The position numbers and the translations under genes are program-made. A DNA stretch of 64,000 bases, from assembly GCF_016919445.1 (NCBI RefSeq), contig NZ_CP070356.1:1495501-1559500 (forward strand), written 5' to 3'. This document shows, piece by piece, positions 20,926 through 28,833 of this stretch. This DNA is from Pseudomonas sp. PDNC002. GTDB lineage: Bacteria > Pseudomonadota > Gammaproteobacteria > Pseudomonadales > Pseudomonadaceae. The notes below the pieces were generated by a model, which saw only the letters and a program-made list of their open reading frames with translations, did not search any database and was not told the DNA's origin. Numbering within the stretch: the first letter of the stretch is position 1; each line of letters opens with the position of its first letter.

Positions 20926-21960
20926 ATGAGCAAACTGATCGCTGCTGTAGGGGCCTCGCTGACGCTGGCCATGGCTGTCCACGCGCAAGCCGCCGAGCAA
21001 CTCAACGTGGTGAGCTGGAGTGGCTATTTCACCCCGCAGATCCTGGAGAAGTTCGAGAAGGAAACCGGCATCAAGGTCACCGTGGATTCCTACGACTCCA
21101 ACGAGACCCTGCTGGCCAAGCTCAAGCAGGGCGGCACCGGTTACGACGTGGCGATTCCCTCGCACCAGTTCGTGCCGATCCTGATCCAGGAGAAGCTGCT
21201 GGAGCGCTTCGACCCGGCCGGCCAGCCGTACTACGCCAACGTCGAGGACAACCTGAAGAAGCCCGCCTGGGACCCGGAAGGCGCCTACGCCGTGCCCTTC
21301 ATCTGGGGCACCACCAGCGTGGTGCTGGACAGCGCGAAATACAGCGGCCCGGCCGACAGCTACTCGGTGCTGTTCACCCCGCCGAAGGAGCTGCAGGGCA
21401 AGATCAACATGTTCGACTCGGCCAGCGAAGTGATCGATACCGCCAGCCTCTACCTGGGCATCCCGCTGTGCAGCGAGGACCCCAAACAGATGCAACAGGT
21501 GCTGACCCTGCTGAAGACCCAGAAGCCCTTCGTGAAGACCTACAGCTCCAAGGCCGGCTCGATCCGCGAGAACCTGGCCTCGGGCGAGGTCGACATGTCG
21601 ATGTTCTGGGGTGGCTCGTCGATGCGTGCGCGTGAGATGAAATCCAGCCTGAAGTACCTCTACCCGAAAGAGGGCGTGATGGCCTGGGTGGACAACCTGG
21701 TGATCCCGGCCGGCGCCAAGCACCCGGAGAACGCGAAGAAGTTCATCGCCTTCCTCAGCCAGCCGGAAAACTCGGCGATGACCCAGAACTTCCTCAAGCA
21801 CCAGAGCCCGATCAAGGGCGTGGAACCCTTCCTCGATGCCAGCCTCAAGGATGCGCCGGAACTGCACATCCCCGAAGGCACCAAGGTGGTGTTCAGCAAG
21901 ACCTGCGGCGAAGGCGCGATCCGCCTGGCCGACCGCATCTGGACCAACCTGATGCGCTGA
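20926..21960 (+). CDS. PotD-like periplasmic substrate-binding protein
   Basis: A 344-residue protein with a signal peptide cleaved after about AQAAE. It aligns well with PotD: WSGYFTPQILEKFEKETGIK, YDSNETLLAKLK and IPFIWGTTSVV-like segments. From memory of the PotD ligand site, the equivalents of W34, W229, W255, D257 (AWVDNL) and E171 are kept, whereas D168 and Y85 appear changed. This suggests an amine-bearing ligand that is not ordinary spermidine (inference). It lies directly upstream of the amidase, after a 167-base gap holding a short TCCCG/CGGGA hairpin. Confidence 0.9.
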   Translation: MSKLIAAVGASLTLAMAVHAQAAEQLNVVSWSGYFTPQILEKFEKETGIKVTVDSYDSNETLLAKLKQGGTGYDVAIPSHQFVPILIQEKLLERFDPAGQPYYANVEDNLKKPAWDPEGAYAVPFIWGTTSVVLDSAKYSGPADSYSVLFTPPKELQGKINMFDSASEVIDTASLYLGIPLCSEDPKQMQQVLTLLKTQKPFVKTYSSKAGSIRENLASGEVDMSMFWGGSSMRAREMKSSLKYLYPKEGVMAWVDNLVIPAGAKHPENAKKFIAFLSQPENSAMTQNFLKHQSPIKGVEPFLDASLKDAPELHIPEGTKVVFSKTCGEGAIRLADRIWTNLMR

Positions 21961-22127
21961 TCCCGCCAGACGGGAATACGGCACGGCGATGCACGCGTGC
22001 GCCAGCTCGGCGCAGCGGCATCGCTCGGCCTGAAGAACGCAACAAGCCTCGCCTGCCAGCGGGGTTGCTGAACCCGACATAGGCTTCCCATCTGCCGGAA
22101 GCTCCCGATGAAAGAAGGCCGCGCTCC

Positions 22128-23588
22128 ATGAGCCAGTACAAGCACAACAACGAACTCGTCCAGCTCCAGGCCCATGAACTGGCCCAGCGCATCCGCCTGC
22201 GCCAGGTGTCCTGCCGCGAAGTCATGCAGTCGCACCTGGCGCAGATCGAACGCTACAACCCGGCGGTCAACGCCATCATCAGCCTGCAGCCCGAAGAGCA
22301 GCTGCTCGCCGAGGCCGACCAGCGCGACGCCGAGCTGGCGCGCGGCGAATACCGTGGCTGGATGCATGGCCTGCCGCACGCGGTGAAGGACCTGTCGCTG
22401 ACCCAGGGCATCCGTACCACCCTCGGCTCGCCGCTGTTCCGCGATTACGTGCCCGAGCGCGACGGCATCATGGTCGAGCGCATCCGCGCGGCCGGCGCCG
22501 TGCTGATCGGCAAGACCAACACCCCGGAATTCGGCCTCGGCTCGCACAGCTATAACCCGATCTTCGGCGCTACCGGCTGCGCCTACGCCCCCGAACGCAC
22601 TGCCGGTGGCAGCAGCGGTGGCGCGGCGGCCGCGCTGGCGCTGCAGATGGTCCCGGTGGCCGACGGCAGCGACATGATGGGTTCGCTGCGCAACCCGGCG
22701 GCGTTCAACAACATCGTCGGCTTCCGTCCGTCCCAGGGCCGCGTGCCATTCGACGACAGCGCCGACCTGTTCATCGACCAGCTCGGCTACGAAGGCCCGA
22801 TGGGCCGCAGCGTGCGCGACGTGGCGTTGCTGCTGTCGGTGCAGGCTGGCGGCGATGCTCGTGCGCCGCTGTCCATTGCCGAGAGTGGCGAGCAGTTCGC
22901 CGGCAGGCTGGAACGCGATTTCAAGGGCGCGCGCCTGGGCTGGCTGGGCGACCTGGGCGGCCACCTGCCGATGGAAAAGGGCGTGCTGGAGCTGTGCCGC
23001 AAATCCTTCGCCGACTTCGAAGCCATTGGCTGCCACATCGAAGACACCGCCATGGGCTTCTCGGCCGAGCGTCTCTGGGACACCTGGCGCACCCTGCGGC
23101 ACTGGATGGTCGCCGGCTCTCTCGGCGCGGCCTACACCGACCCGGTCAAGCGCGAACTGCTCAAGCCCGAGGCGATCTGGGAAGTGGAGAACGGCCTGAA
23201 GCTCTCGGCCATGGACGTGTTCCGCGCCTCCGCCGCGCGCAGCGACTGGTACCGCGCCATCAGCCAGCTGTTCGAGCGCTACGACTACCTGCTGCTGCCC
23301 AGCGCGCAGGTGTTCCCGTTCGACAAGACCTGGGACTGGCCGAAGGAAATCGCTGGCACGGCCATGGACACCTACCACCGCTGGATGGAAGTGGTGATTC
23401 CGGCCACCCTGTCCGGTTGCCCGGCAGCCAACGTGCCGGTGGGCTTCAATGAGCAGGGCTTGCCCATGGGCCTGCAGATCATCGGCAAGCACCAGGCCGA
23501 CATGGCCGTGCTGCAACTGGCCCACGCCTACGAGCAGGCTTCGCGCTGGTACCAGCGCTGCCCGCCGCCGATGCTGAAGGGCGACTGA
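22128..23588 (+). CDS. Amidase-signature family hydrolase (possible malonamidase or ureidomalonase)
   Basis: A 486-residue amidase-signature enzyme. The catalytic triad is intact: K87 in HAVKDLSLTQG, cis-serine S162 in GGSSGG, and nucleophile S186 in DMMGSLRNPAAF, with the same spacing as in FAAH (75 and 24 residues). No signal peptide, so it acts in the cytoplasm on an imported amide. Being between a solute importer and matA-matB, it probably releases malonate from an amide such as malonamate, ureidomalonate or a malonyl-amine (inference); amidase-signature enzymes linked to malonate are known (malonamidase E2 of rhizobia). It is not a GatA subunit: no gatB or gatC is nearby. Confidence 0.88.
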   Translation: MSQYKHNNELVQLQAHELAQRIRLRQVSCREVMQSHLAQIERYNPAVNAIISLQPEEQLLAEADQRDAELARGEYRGWMHGLPHAVKDLSLTQGIRTTLGSPLFRDYVPERDGIMVERIRAAGAVLIGKTNTPEFGLGSHSYNPIFGATGCAYAPERTAGGSSGGAAAALALQMVPVADGSDMMGSLRNPAAFNNIVGFRPSQGRVPFDDSADLFIDQLGYEGPMGRSVRDVALLLSVQAGGDARAPLSIAESGEQFAGRLERDFKGARLGWLGDLGGHLPMEKGVLELCRKSFADFEAIGCHIEDTAMGFSAERLWDTWRTLRHWMVAGSLGAAYTDPVKRELLKPEAIWEVENGLKLSAMDVFRASAARSDWYRAISQLFERYDYLLLPSAQVFPFDKTWDWPKEIAGTAMDTYHRWMEVVIPATLSGCPAANVPVGFNEQGLPMGLQIIGKHQADMAVLQLAHAYEQASRWYQRCPPPMLKGD

Positions 23589-23616
23589 TTCACTTATCCA
23601 CAAGCGAGGGGGATGC

Positions 23617-24936
23617 ATGAACATCAGCTTCTTCCAGGAACTGCTGCAGAGCATCAGCGAGCGCGGCCGGCAATTGCTGGAGTCGCGCGAGCCGGCGCCG
23701 GGCAATGCCCAGGCGCTGGCGCAGGCCTGCCGCAAACTGATCTCCGGCCATGGCGAGGCTTCCGGCGTGGCGCTGGCGCGGCAGGTGCTGTGCGCCTACC
23801 GCGACTGTCCGGAGGAGCAGCAGAAGGCTTTCTTCGACACGCTGCTCATGGACTTCGCGCCGCCTCATGACGCGCTGGCCGAAGCCTGCCAGCGCTATCT
23901 CGACGATCCTTCGTCGGCCAACACCACCCAGCTGTTCGAGGCCAGCGAACCACCGCGCCAGGAACTGTTCCGCCGCCTCAACCAGGCGCCGGGCGGCACC
24001 GCCGAGCTGATCGCCATGCGCCGCCGGTTGCTGGGGGAACTCAAGGGTAAACCCGAGTTGGCGGCCGTGGACCACGACCTGCAACACCTGCTGGCGTCCT
24101 GGTTCAACCGCGGCTTCCTGGTGCTGCGGCGCATCGACTGGTCGACCCCGGCGTCGATCCTGGAAAAGATCATCAAGTACGAGGCCGTCCACGCCATCAA
24201 GGACTGGGACGACCTGCGCAGCCGCCTGCAGCCGGCCGACCGCCGCTGCTTCGCCTTCTTCCACCCGGCGCTGGCGGAAGAACCGCTGATCTTCGTCGAG
24301 GTGGCGCTGACCCGTGCGATGCCCGGTGCGATCGCTGACATTCTGGAGCCTGGTTCGCCCGCGCAGCCGCTGGAAGAGCCCGACACCGCCGTCTTCTACT
24401 CCATCAGCAACTGCCAGGACGGCCTGCGCGGCATTTCCTTCGGCAACTTCCTGATCAAGCAGGTGGTAGAAGAGCTGGCGCGGGAGATTCCCGGCCTGCG
24501 CCAGTACGTCACCCTGTCGCCGGTGCCCGGCTTCCGTCGCTGGCTCGATGGGCTGGGCGACGTCCCGCAACTGGGCGCGGCCGCCGCCGAGCTGCTCAAG
24601 GCGCTCAAGCCCGACGCGCCGCCACCGCCGCGCACCGAGCAGCCACTGCTGGCGCTGGCCGCCGAATATTTCCTGCACGCCAAGAATGGCGCCGGCCTGC
24701 CGCTCGACCCGGTGGCGCGCTTCCACCTCGGCAACGGTGCCCGCCTGGAACGCCTGAACTGGCGTGGCGACCTTTCCGCCAGCGGTCTGCGCCAGGCCGC
24801 GGGACTGATGGTCAATTACCGCTACGAACTGCGCCAGATCGAAAAGAACCACGAAGCCTACGCCAACCAGGGCGCGGTCGCGGCCTCACCCGAGGTGCGC
24901 AAGCTCGCGACGCTGTCGGCGAAAACAAAACGCTAG
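23617..24936 (+). CDS. matA: Malonyl-CoA decarboxylase
   Basis: A 439-residue enzyme converting malonyl-CoA to acetyl-CoA and CO2. An N-terminal helical domain (about residues 1-135) precedes the GNAT-fold catalytic domain. Conserved catalytic motifs are LSPVPGFRRWL with S301 and DPVARFHLGNGARLERLNW with H370. The ribosome-binding site is GAGGGGG, eight bases before the ATG. It is placed between the amidase and the malonyl-CoA synthetase; the pair forms the MatAB route first described in rhizobia. This is unrelated to the biotin-independent Mdc malonate decarboxylase common in Pseudomonas. Confidence 0.93.
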   Translation: MNISFFQELLQSISERGRQLLESREPAPGNAQALAQACRKLISGHGEASGVALARQVLCAYRDCPEEQQKAFFDTLLMDFAPPHDALAEACQRYLDDPSSANTTQLFEASEPPRQELFRRLNQAPGGTAELIAMRRRLLGELKGKPELAAVDHDLQHLLASWFNRGFLVLRRIDWSTPASILEKIIKYEAVHAIKDWDDLRSRLQPADRRCFAFFHPALAEEPLIFVEVALTRAMPGAIADILEPGSPAQPLEEPDTAVFYSISNCQDGLRGISFGNFLIKQVVEELAREIPGLRQYVTLSPVPGFRRWLDGLGDVPQLGAAAAELLKALKPDAPPPPRTEQPLLALAAEYFLHAKNGAGLPLDPVARFHLGNGARLERLNWRGDLSASGLRQAAGLMVNYRYELRQIEKNHEAYANQGAVAASPEVRKLATLSAKTKR

Positions 24937-24945
24937 GACCTCACC

Positions 24946-26469
24946 ATGAACCAGAGTCTTTTCGCCGAAGTCGGCAAACACCTGCCCAGCGACCTGTCCA
25001 AGCCCTTCATCCGCACGCCATTGGGTGGCGGCTACAGCTATGCCGACATGCTGCGCAGCACTTCGCAGTTCGCCCATGCGCTGGTGGAACTCGGCGTGCA
25101 GCCGGGCGACCGCGTTGCCGTGCAGGTCGACAAGAGCCCCGAGACGGTGATGCTCTACCTCGCCGTGCTGCGCGTTGGCGCGGTCTACCTGCCGCTCAAC
25201 AGCGGCTACACCGGCGACGAACTGCGCTACTTCCTCGACGACGCCGAGCCTTCGCTGTTCGTCTGCGCGCCGGCCTTCGAGGCCCAGGCCCGCGAGCTGG
25301 CTGAAGCCAGTGGCGTGGCCCGTGTGGCGACCCTGGGCGACCAGGTCGACGGCTCGCTGATGGACGCCGTGCATGGCAAGCCGGGGCGCTTCGTCGACGT
25401 GCCACGCGCCTCCGGCGACCTCGCCGCGATCCTCTATACCTCCGGCACCACCGGGCGCTCCAAGGGAGCGATGATCAGCCACGGCAACCTCGTCTCCAAC
25501 GCCCGCGCACTGGTGGATGCCTGGCAGATCACCCCCTCCGACTGGCTGCTCCATGCGCTGCCGATCTTCCATATCCACGGCCTGTTCGTGGCCTGCAACA
25601 GCCTGCTGATGGCAGGCGGCTCGATGCTCTTCCTCAGCAAGTTCGACGCCGCGCAGATGCTCCGCCTGCTGCCCCAGGTGAACCTGCTGATGGGCGTGCC
25701 GACCTTCTACACCCGCCTGCTCGACCAACCCGGCCTGACCCGCGAGGCGGTGGCGCACATGCGCCTGTTCATCTCCGGCTCCGCGCCGCTCACCGCGGAG
25801 ACCCACAAGGCGTTTTCCGAGCGCACCGGCATGGCGATCCTCGAACGCTACGGCATGACCGAGACCGGCATGAACACCTCCAACCCGCTGGATGGCGAGC
25901 GCATCGCCGGCACCGTCGGCTTCCCGCTGCCGGGCGTCGAGCTGCGCATCACCGATCCTTCGCAGTCCGAGCCGACCCCGCTGCCCCAGGGCGAGCCGGG
26001 GATGATCGAGGTGCGTGGGCCGAATGTGTTCCAGGGCTACTGGCGCATGCCGGAGAAGACCGCCGAGGAGCTGCGCGCGGACGGCTACTTCATGACCGGC
26101 GATATCGGCTTCATCGACGACAAGGGCTACGTGCAGATCGTCGGCCGTAACAAGGACATGATCATCAGCGGCGGCTTCAACGTGTACCCCAAGGAGCTGG
26201 AGGAAATCCTCGACACCCTGCCGGGCGTGGTCGAGTCGGCGGTGATCGGCGTGCCGCACCCGGACTTCGGCGAGGGCGTTACCGCCGTACTGGTGGCCAC
26301 TCAGGGCCAGGCGCCGAGCGAGGCCCAGGTGCTCGCCGCGCTGGATGGCAAGCTGGCGCGCTTCAAGCAGCCCAAGCGGGTGATGGTGGTCGATGCGCTG
26401 CCGCGCAACGTGATGGGCAAGGTGCAGAAGAATGTGCTGCGCGAGCAGTTCAAGGCGCTGTATTCCTGA
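24946..26469 (+). CDS. matB: Malonyl-CoA synthetase
   Basis: A 507-residue ANL-superfamily ligase that activates malonate with ATP and CoA. The AMP-binding P-loop is YTSGTTGRSKGAM; the A5 motif is ERYGMTETGM; the hinge and C-domain show GRNKDMIISGGFNVYPKELE, and the catalytic lysine is in VMGKVQKN. The stretches LMGVPTFYTRLLDQ and FISGSAPLTAETH are characteristic of MatB rather than general acyl-CoA synthetases. It starts nine bases after matA and ends at a clear terminator, making it the last gene of the operon. Confidence 0.92.
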   Translation: MNQSLFAEVGKHLPSDLSKPFIRTPLGGGYSYADMLRSTSQFAHALVELGVQPGDRVAVQVDKSPETVMLYLAVLRVGAVYLPLNSGYTGDELRYFLDDAEPSLFVCAPAFEAQARELAEASGVARVATLGDQVDGSLMDAVHGKPGRFVDVPRASGDLAAILYTSGTTGRSKGAMISHGNLVSNARALVDAWQITPSDWLLHALPIFHIHGLFVACNSLLMAGGSMLFLSKFDAAQMLRLLPQVNLLMGVPTFYTRLLDQPGLTREAVAHMRLFISGSAPLTAETHKAFSERTGMAILERYGMTETGMNTSNPLDGERIAGTVGFPLPGVELRITDPSQSEPTPLPQGEPGMIEVRGPNVFQGYWRMPEKTAEELRADGYFMTGDIGFIDDKGYVQIVGRNKDMIISGGFNVYPKELEEILDTLPGVVESAVIGVPHPDFGEGVTAVLVATQGQAPSEAQVLAALDGKLARFKQPKRVMVVDALPRNVMGKVQKNVLREQFKALYS

Positions 26470-26485
26470 ACCTTGCGTACCTGAA

Positions 26486-26510
26486 AGAGCCCCGTTCGCG
26501 GGGCTTTTTG
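26486..26510 (+). terminator. Rho-independent terminator after matB
   Basis: AGCCCCG / CGGGGCT stem with a TTCG-type loop and a T5 run, 17 bases after the matB stop; it closes the operon. Confidence 0.88.
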
Positions 26511-26515
26511 CTTTC

Positions 26516-26674
26516 GTAGGAGCAACCGTCTTTCTCGGGAAGCCCGTGCCGACGCTTTCCCCTCACCCCAGCCCTCTCCCGGTGGGAGAGGGAGCTGTCC
26601 GTGCCGGCTGACGCTGAAGTTTCATCCTGCACCGAGCGATCCCCTCTCCCCCTGGGAGAGGGTTAGGCTGAGGG
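26516..26674. repeat. Composite dispersed repeat, copy B (inverse of copy A)
   Basis: It starts GTAGGAGC and runs through TCTTTCTCGGGAAGCCCGTG and the CCCTCTCCC/GGGAGAGGG hairpins, ending GGTTAGGCTGAGGG. Read in reverse complement it matches copy A at 4037-4208 almost base for base at the outer end. It sits five bases after the matB terminator. Confidence 0.82.
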
Positions 26675-26965
26675 CCGACCCAGGCGCAGAGGCATCTCGT
26701 AGCAACGGACTGTGTCCGCGATGTGCCTGCTTCGCGCTGGGCTTTCCCGCGTCGCTTCTGCGCGCACTGCAAGCTCTTGTTTCGCTCCCTCGGGCGACCT
26801 CCTTTGGAAAGACCCAAAGGAGGCAAAGGTCTTGCCCCAATCATCCGGTTTTTCGCCTAGGCGAAAAATGCCCTCGTCGAACCGAGTTTCAACAAGGCCT
26901 CCTGAACGGGGCGGCCCGGAGCGTGCGGATGTTGCGCTGGAACCTGCAAGGCGTCATCGGATACG
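26675..26965. repeat. Intergenic repeat island with two strong palindromes
   Basis: No gene is supported here. It holds CCTCCTTTGG-AAAGAC-CCAAAGGAGG (26798-26823, perfect 10-bp stem) and TTTTTCGCCTAGGCGAAAAA (26849-26868, perfect 20-bp palindrome). All six frames give only low-complexity or broken peptides, and the sequence looks like dispersed non-coding repeat material. Confidence 0.6.
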
Positions 26966-26994
26966 AAAAAGCCCCGCTGATACGGGGCTCTTTG
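26966..26994 (-). terminator. Terminator for the quinone oxidoreductase gene
   Basis: AGCCCCG / CGGGGCT stem with a T5 run on the minus strand, 60 bases past the oxidoreductase stop. Confidence 0.8.
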
Positions 26995-26998
26995 CTTT

Positions 26999-27050
26999 CG
27001 TAGGAGCGGAGCTTCTCCGCGAAACGCGGATGAAATCCGCGCCTCTACGA
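26999..27050. repeat. REP-like hairpin pair
   Basis: TCGTAGGAGC at the left and GCCTCTACGA at the right are imperfect inverse copies. Inside are GCGGAGCTTCTCCGC and CGCGGAT-GAA-ATCCGCG hairpins. It lies just beyond the stop of the minus-strand oxidoreductase. Confidence 0.7.
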
Positions 27051-27053
27051 TCC

Positions 27054-28031
27054 TCAGCGAACCGTCACCACCACCTTGCCCACCGCCTTGCGCTGGCCCA
27101 GGTGATTGATCGCGTCGGCGGCTTTCTCCAGCGGGAAAGTCTGCGACACCAGCGGCTTGATCTTGCCCTCGGCGAACCACTTGAACAGCTGCTGGAAGTT
27201 CGCCGCGTTGTCCTGCGGCTGGCGCTGGGCGAAGGAGCCCCAGAACACGCCGACCAGGGACGCGCCCTTGAGCAGGGTGAGGTTGGCCGGCAGCGACGGG
27301 ATGGTGCCGCTGGCGAAGCCGACCACCAGCATGCGGCCGTTCCAGGCGATGGAGCGGAAGGCTTCTTCGAACAGGTCGCCGCCGACCGGATCGTAGATCA
27401 CGTCCACGCCCTGGCCGCCGGTGATTTCCTTGAGCTTGTCCTTCAGGCTGCCTTCGCTGTAGTTGATCAGCACGTCGGCGCCGGCGGCCTTGGCCACTTC
27501 CAGCTTGGCTTCGCTGCTGGCGGCGGCGATCACTTTGGCGCCCATGGCCTTGCCGATTTCCACCGCCGCCAGGCCCACGCCACCAGAGGCGCCGAGCACC
27601 AGCAGGGTTTCGCCCGGCTGCAGGTTGGCGCGCTGCTTGAGTGCGTGCATGGAAGTGCCGTAGGTCATGCCGAAGGCGGCGGCGCTGGCGAAGTCCATGC
27701 CGTCGGGGATCGGCATCACGCTGTAGCCGGGCACCGCCACTTCCTCGGCGAAGCTGCCCCAGCCGGTCAGCGCCATCACGCGGTCGCCGGGTTTCACGTG
27801 GGTGACTTTCTCACCGACCGCGCCGACCACACCAGCGGCCTCTCCACCCGGGGAGAACGGGAAGGGCGGCTTGAACTGGTATTTGCCCTCGATGATCAGC
27901 GTGTCGGGGAAGTTGACCCCGGCGGCGTGAACCTGCAGCAGGACTTCGTTCTTCTTCGGCTCGGGGCTGGCGATGTCTTCCAGCACCAGGGTTTCGGCGG
28001 GGCCGAAGGCTTTGCACAGCACGGCTTTCAT
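27054..28031 (-). CDS. NADPH:quinone oxidoreductase family protein (MDR superfamily)
   Basis: A 325-residue zinc-independent medium-chain reductase. The GroES-like N-terminus (MKAVLCKAFGPAETLVLEDI) lacks the zinc ligands of alcohol dehydrogenases, and the Rossmann motif is LVLGASGGVGLAAVEIGKAMG. The family reduces quinones or alpha,beta-unsaturated carbonyls with NADPH. GGAAGG lies seven bases upstream of the ATG. It is transcribed towards the repeat island and away from the FliL-like gene. The exact substrate cannot be deduced. Confidence 0.88.
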   Translation of the reverse strand: MKAVLCKAFGPAETLVLEDIASPEPKKNEVLLQVHAAGVNFPDTLIIEGKYQFKPPFPFSPGGEAAGVVGAVGEKVTHVKPGDRVMALTGWGSFAEEVAVPGYSVMPIPDGMDFASAAAFGMTYGTSMHALKQRANLQPGETLLVLGASGGVGLAAVEIGKAMGAKVIAAASSEAKLEVAKAAGADVLINYSEGSLKDKLKEITGGQGVDVIYDPVGGDLFEEAFRSIAWNGRMLVVGFASGTIPSLPANLTLLKGASLVGVFWGSFAQRQPQDNAANFQQLFKWFAEGKIKPLVSQTFPLEKAADAINHLGQRKAVGKVVVTVR

Positions 28032-28190
28032 GGGGTCTTCCTTCCAAAGGAGGCGATCTGGGTGTCGGGCCAGTGTAGGAGCGCAGGCACAGGGGGCAAA
28101 TCACCATGGCCTCGGCTTATGCCCCGATATAGCTTGGGCGGCGGCGCGAGTGTGGCTATCCTTTGGCCCATCGAATCCGGAGACATCGCC

Positions 28191-28604
28191 TTGAGAGCAT
28201 TCCTCGCCCTGTTGCTGGTCCTTTCCTTCAGCCCCTTCGTCATGGCTTCCGAGTCCGAAGAGGCCAAGCCCGAAGATGCCAACAAACCGCTCTTCGTCGA
28301 CCTCACGCCCGCCCTCGTCGGCAACTACGGCAGCGGCCCGCGCTTGAAGTACTTCAAGGCCGACATCGCCCTCAAGGTTATCGGCAAGGAAGCGTCGGAG
28401 AAGGTCGAGCACCACGAGCCGCTGATCCGCAACCAATTGGTGATGCTGTTTGCCCAGCAAACGGATGAATCCCTCGGCAGCGTCGACGGCAAGGAAAAAC
28501 TGCGCCAGGAAGCGCTGAAGCAGGTACAGACCGTGTTGCAGCAGGAAGAAGGAAAACCCCTCGTCGACGACCTGCTGTTCAACAACCTGATCGTCCAGCC
28601 CTGA
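28191..28604 (+). CDS. Secreted FliL-like (flagellar basal-body-associated domain) protein
   Basis: A 137-residue protein with a hydrophobic signal sequence (RAFLALLLVLSFSPFVMAS) and a FliL-type domain. The segment RLKYFKADIALKVIGKEASEKVEHHEPLIRNQLVMLF (described by its ends only) has the FliL pattern, with repeats of charged residues leading to VQTVLQQEEGKPLVDDLLFNNLIVQ. No ATG is available; TTG at 28191 has GGAG eight bases upstream. No flagellar genes are nearby, so a role in motility is uncertain. Confidence 0.75.
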   Translation: MRAFLALLLVLSFSPFVMASESEEAKPEDANKPLFVDLTPALVGNYGSGPRLKYFKADIALKVIGKEASEKVEHHEPLIRNQLVMLFAQQTDESLGSVDGKEKLRQEALKQVQTVLQQEEGKPLVDDLLFNNLIVQP

Positions 28605-28742
28605 GCGCTTCCAGGGGCGTCTGCATGAGCGCAACTCATTTGCGCACCGCAGGCGCTTCCGTTTTCCGGCTGCGGCCACTCGCCGCAATGCCGGTCTGAA
28701 AGTCCCGCCTCGCAAGGTGCGCAGGAAATTTCCCATGCGCGC

Positions 28743-28756
28743 CTGACCTGAATCAA
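28743..28756 (+). promoter_or_regulatory. Candidate ANR/FNR box
   Basis: CTGAC-CTGA-ATCAA differs from the TTGAT-N4-ATCAA consensus at two positions of one half-site. It lies 78 bases upstream of the HlyD-family start. ANR activates genes under low oxygen in Pseudomonas. Confidence 0.45.
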
Positions 28757-28796
28757 ACCTCATTTGCCGCTGGTCGCCGAACATCCCCTCATGATT

Positions 28797-28812
28797 CGCT
28801 CGAATTCGAGCG
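28797..28812. promoter_or_regulatory. Perfect 16-bp palindrome before the HlyD operon
   Basis: CGCTCGAATTCGAGCG is fully self-complementary and lies 21 bases upstream of the start codon, where it could be a repressor operator near the transcription start. No regulator gene is adjacent. Confidence 0.4.
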
Positions 28813-28833
28813 TTTGAGCAAGGGGATACTCGG

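Noticed and set aside
26712-28190. Upstream extension of the FliL-like frame by almost 500 codons
   Set aside because: It runs through repeats, the terminator and opposite the quinone reductase gene; only the part from 28191 has a signal peptide and family motifs.
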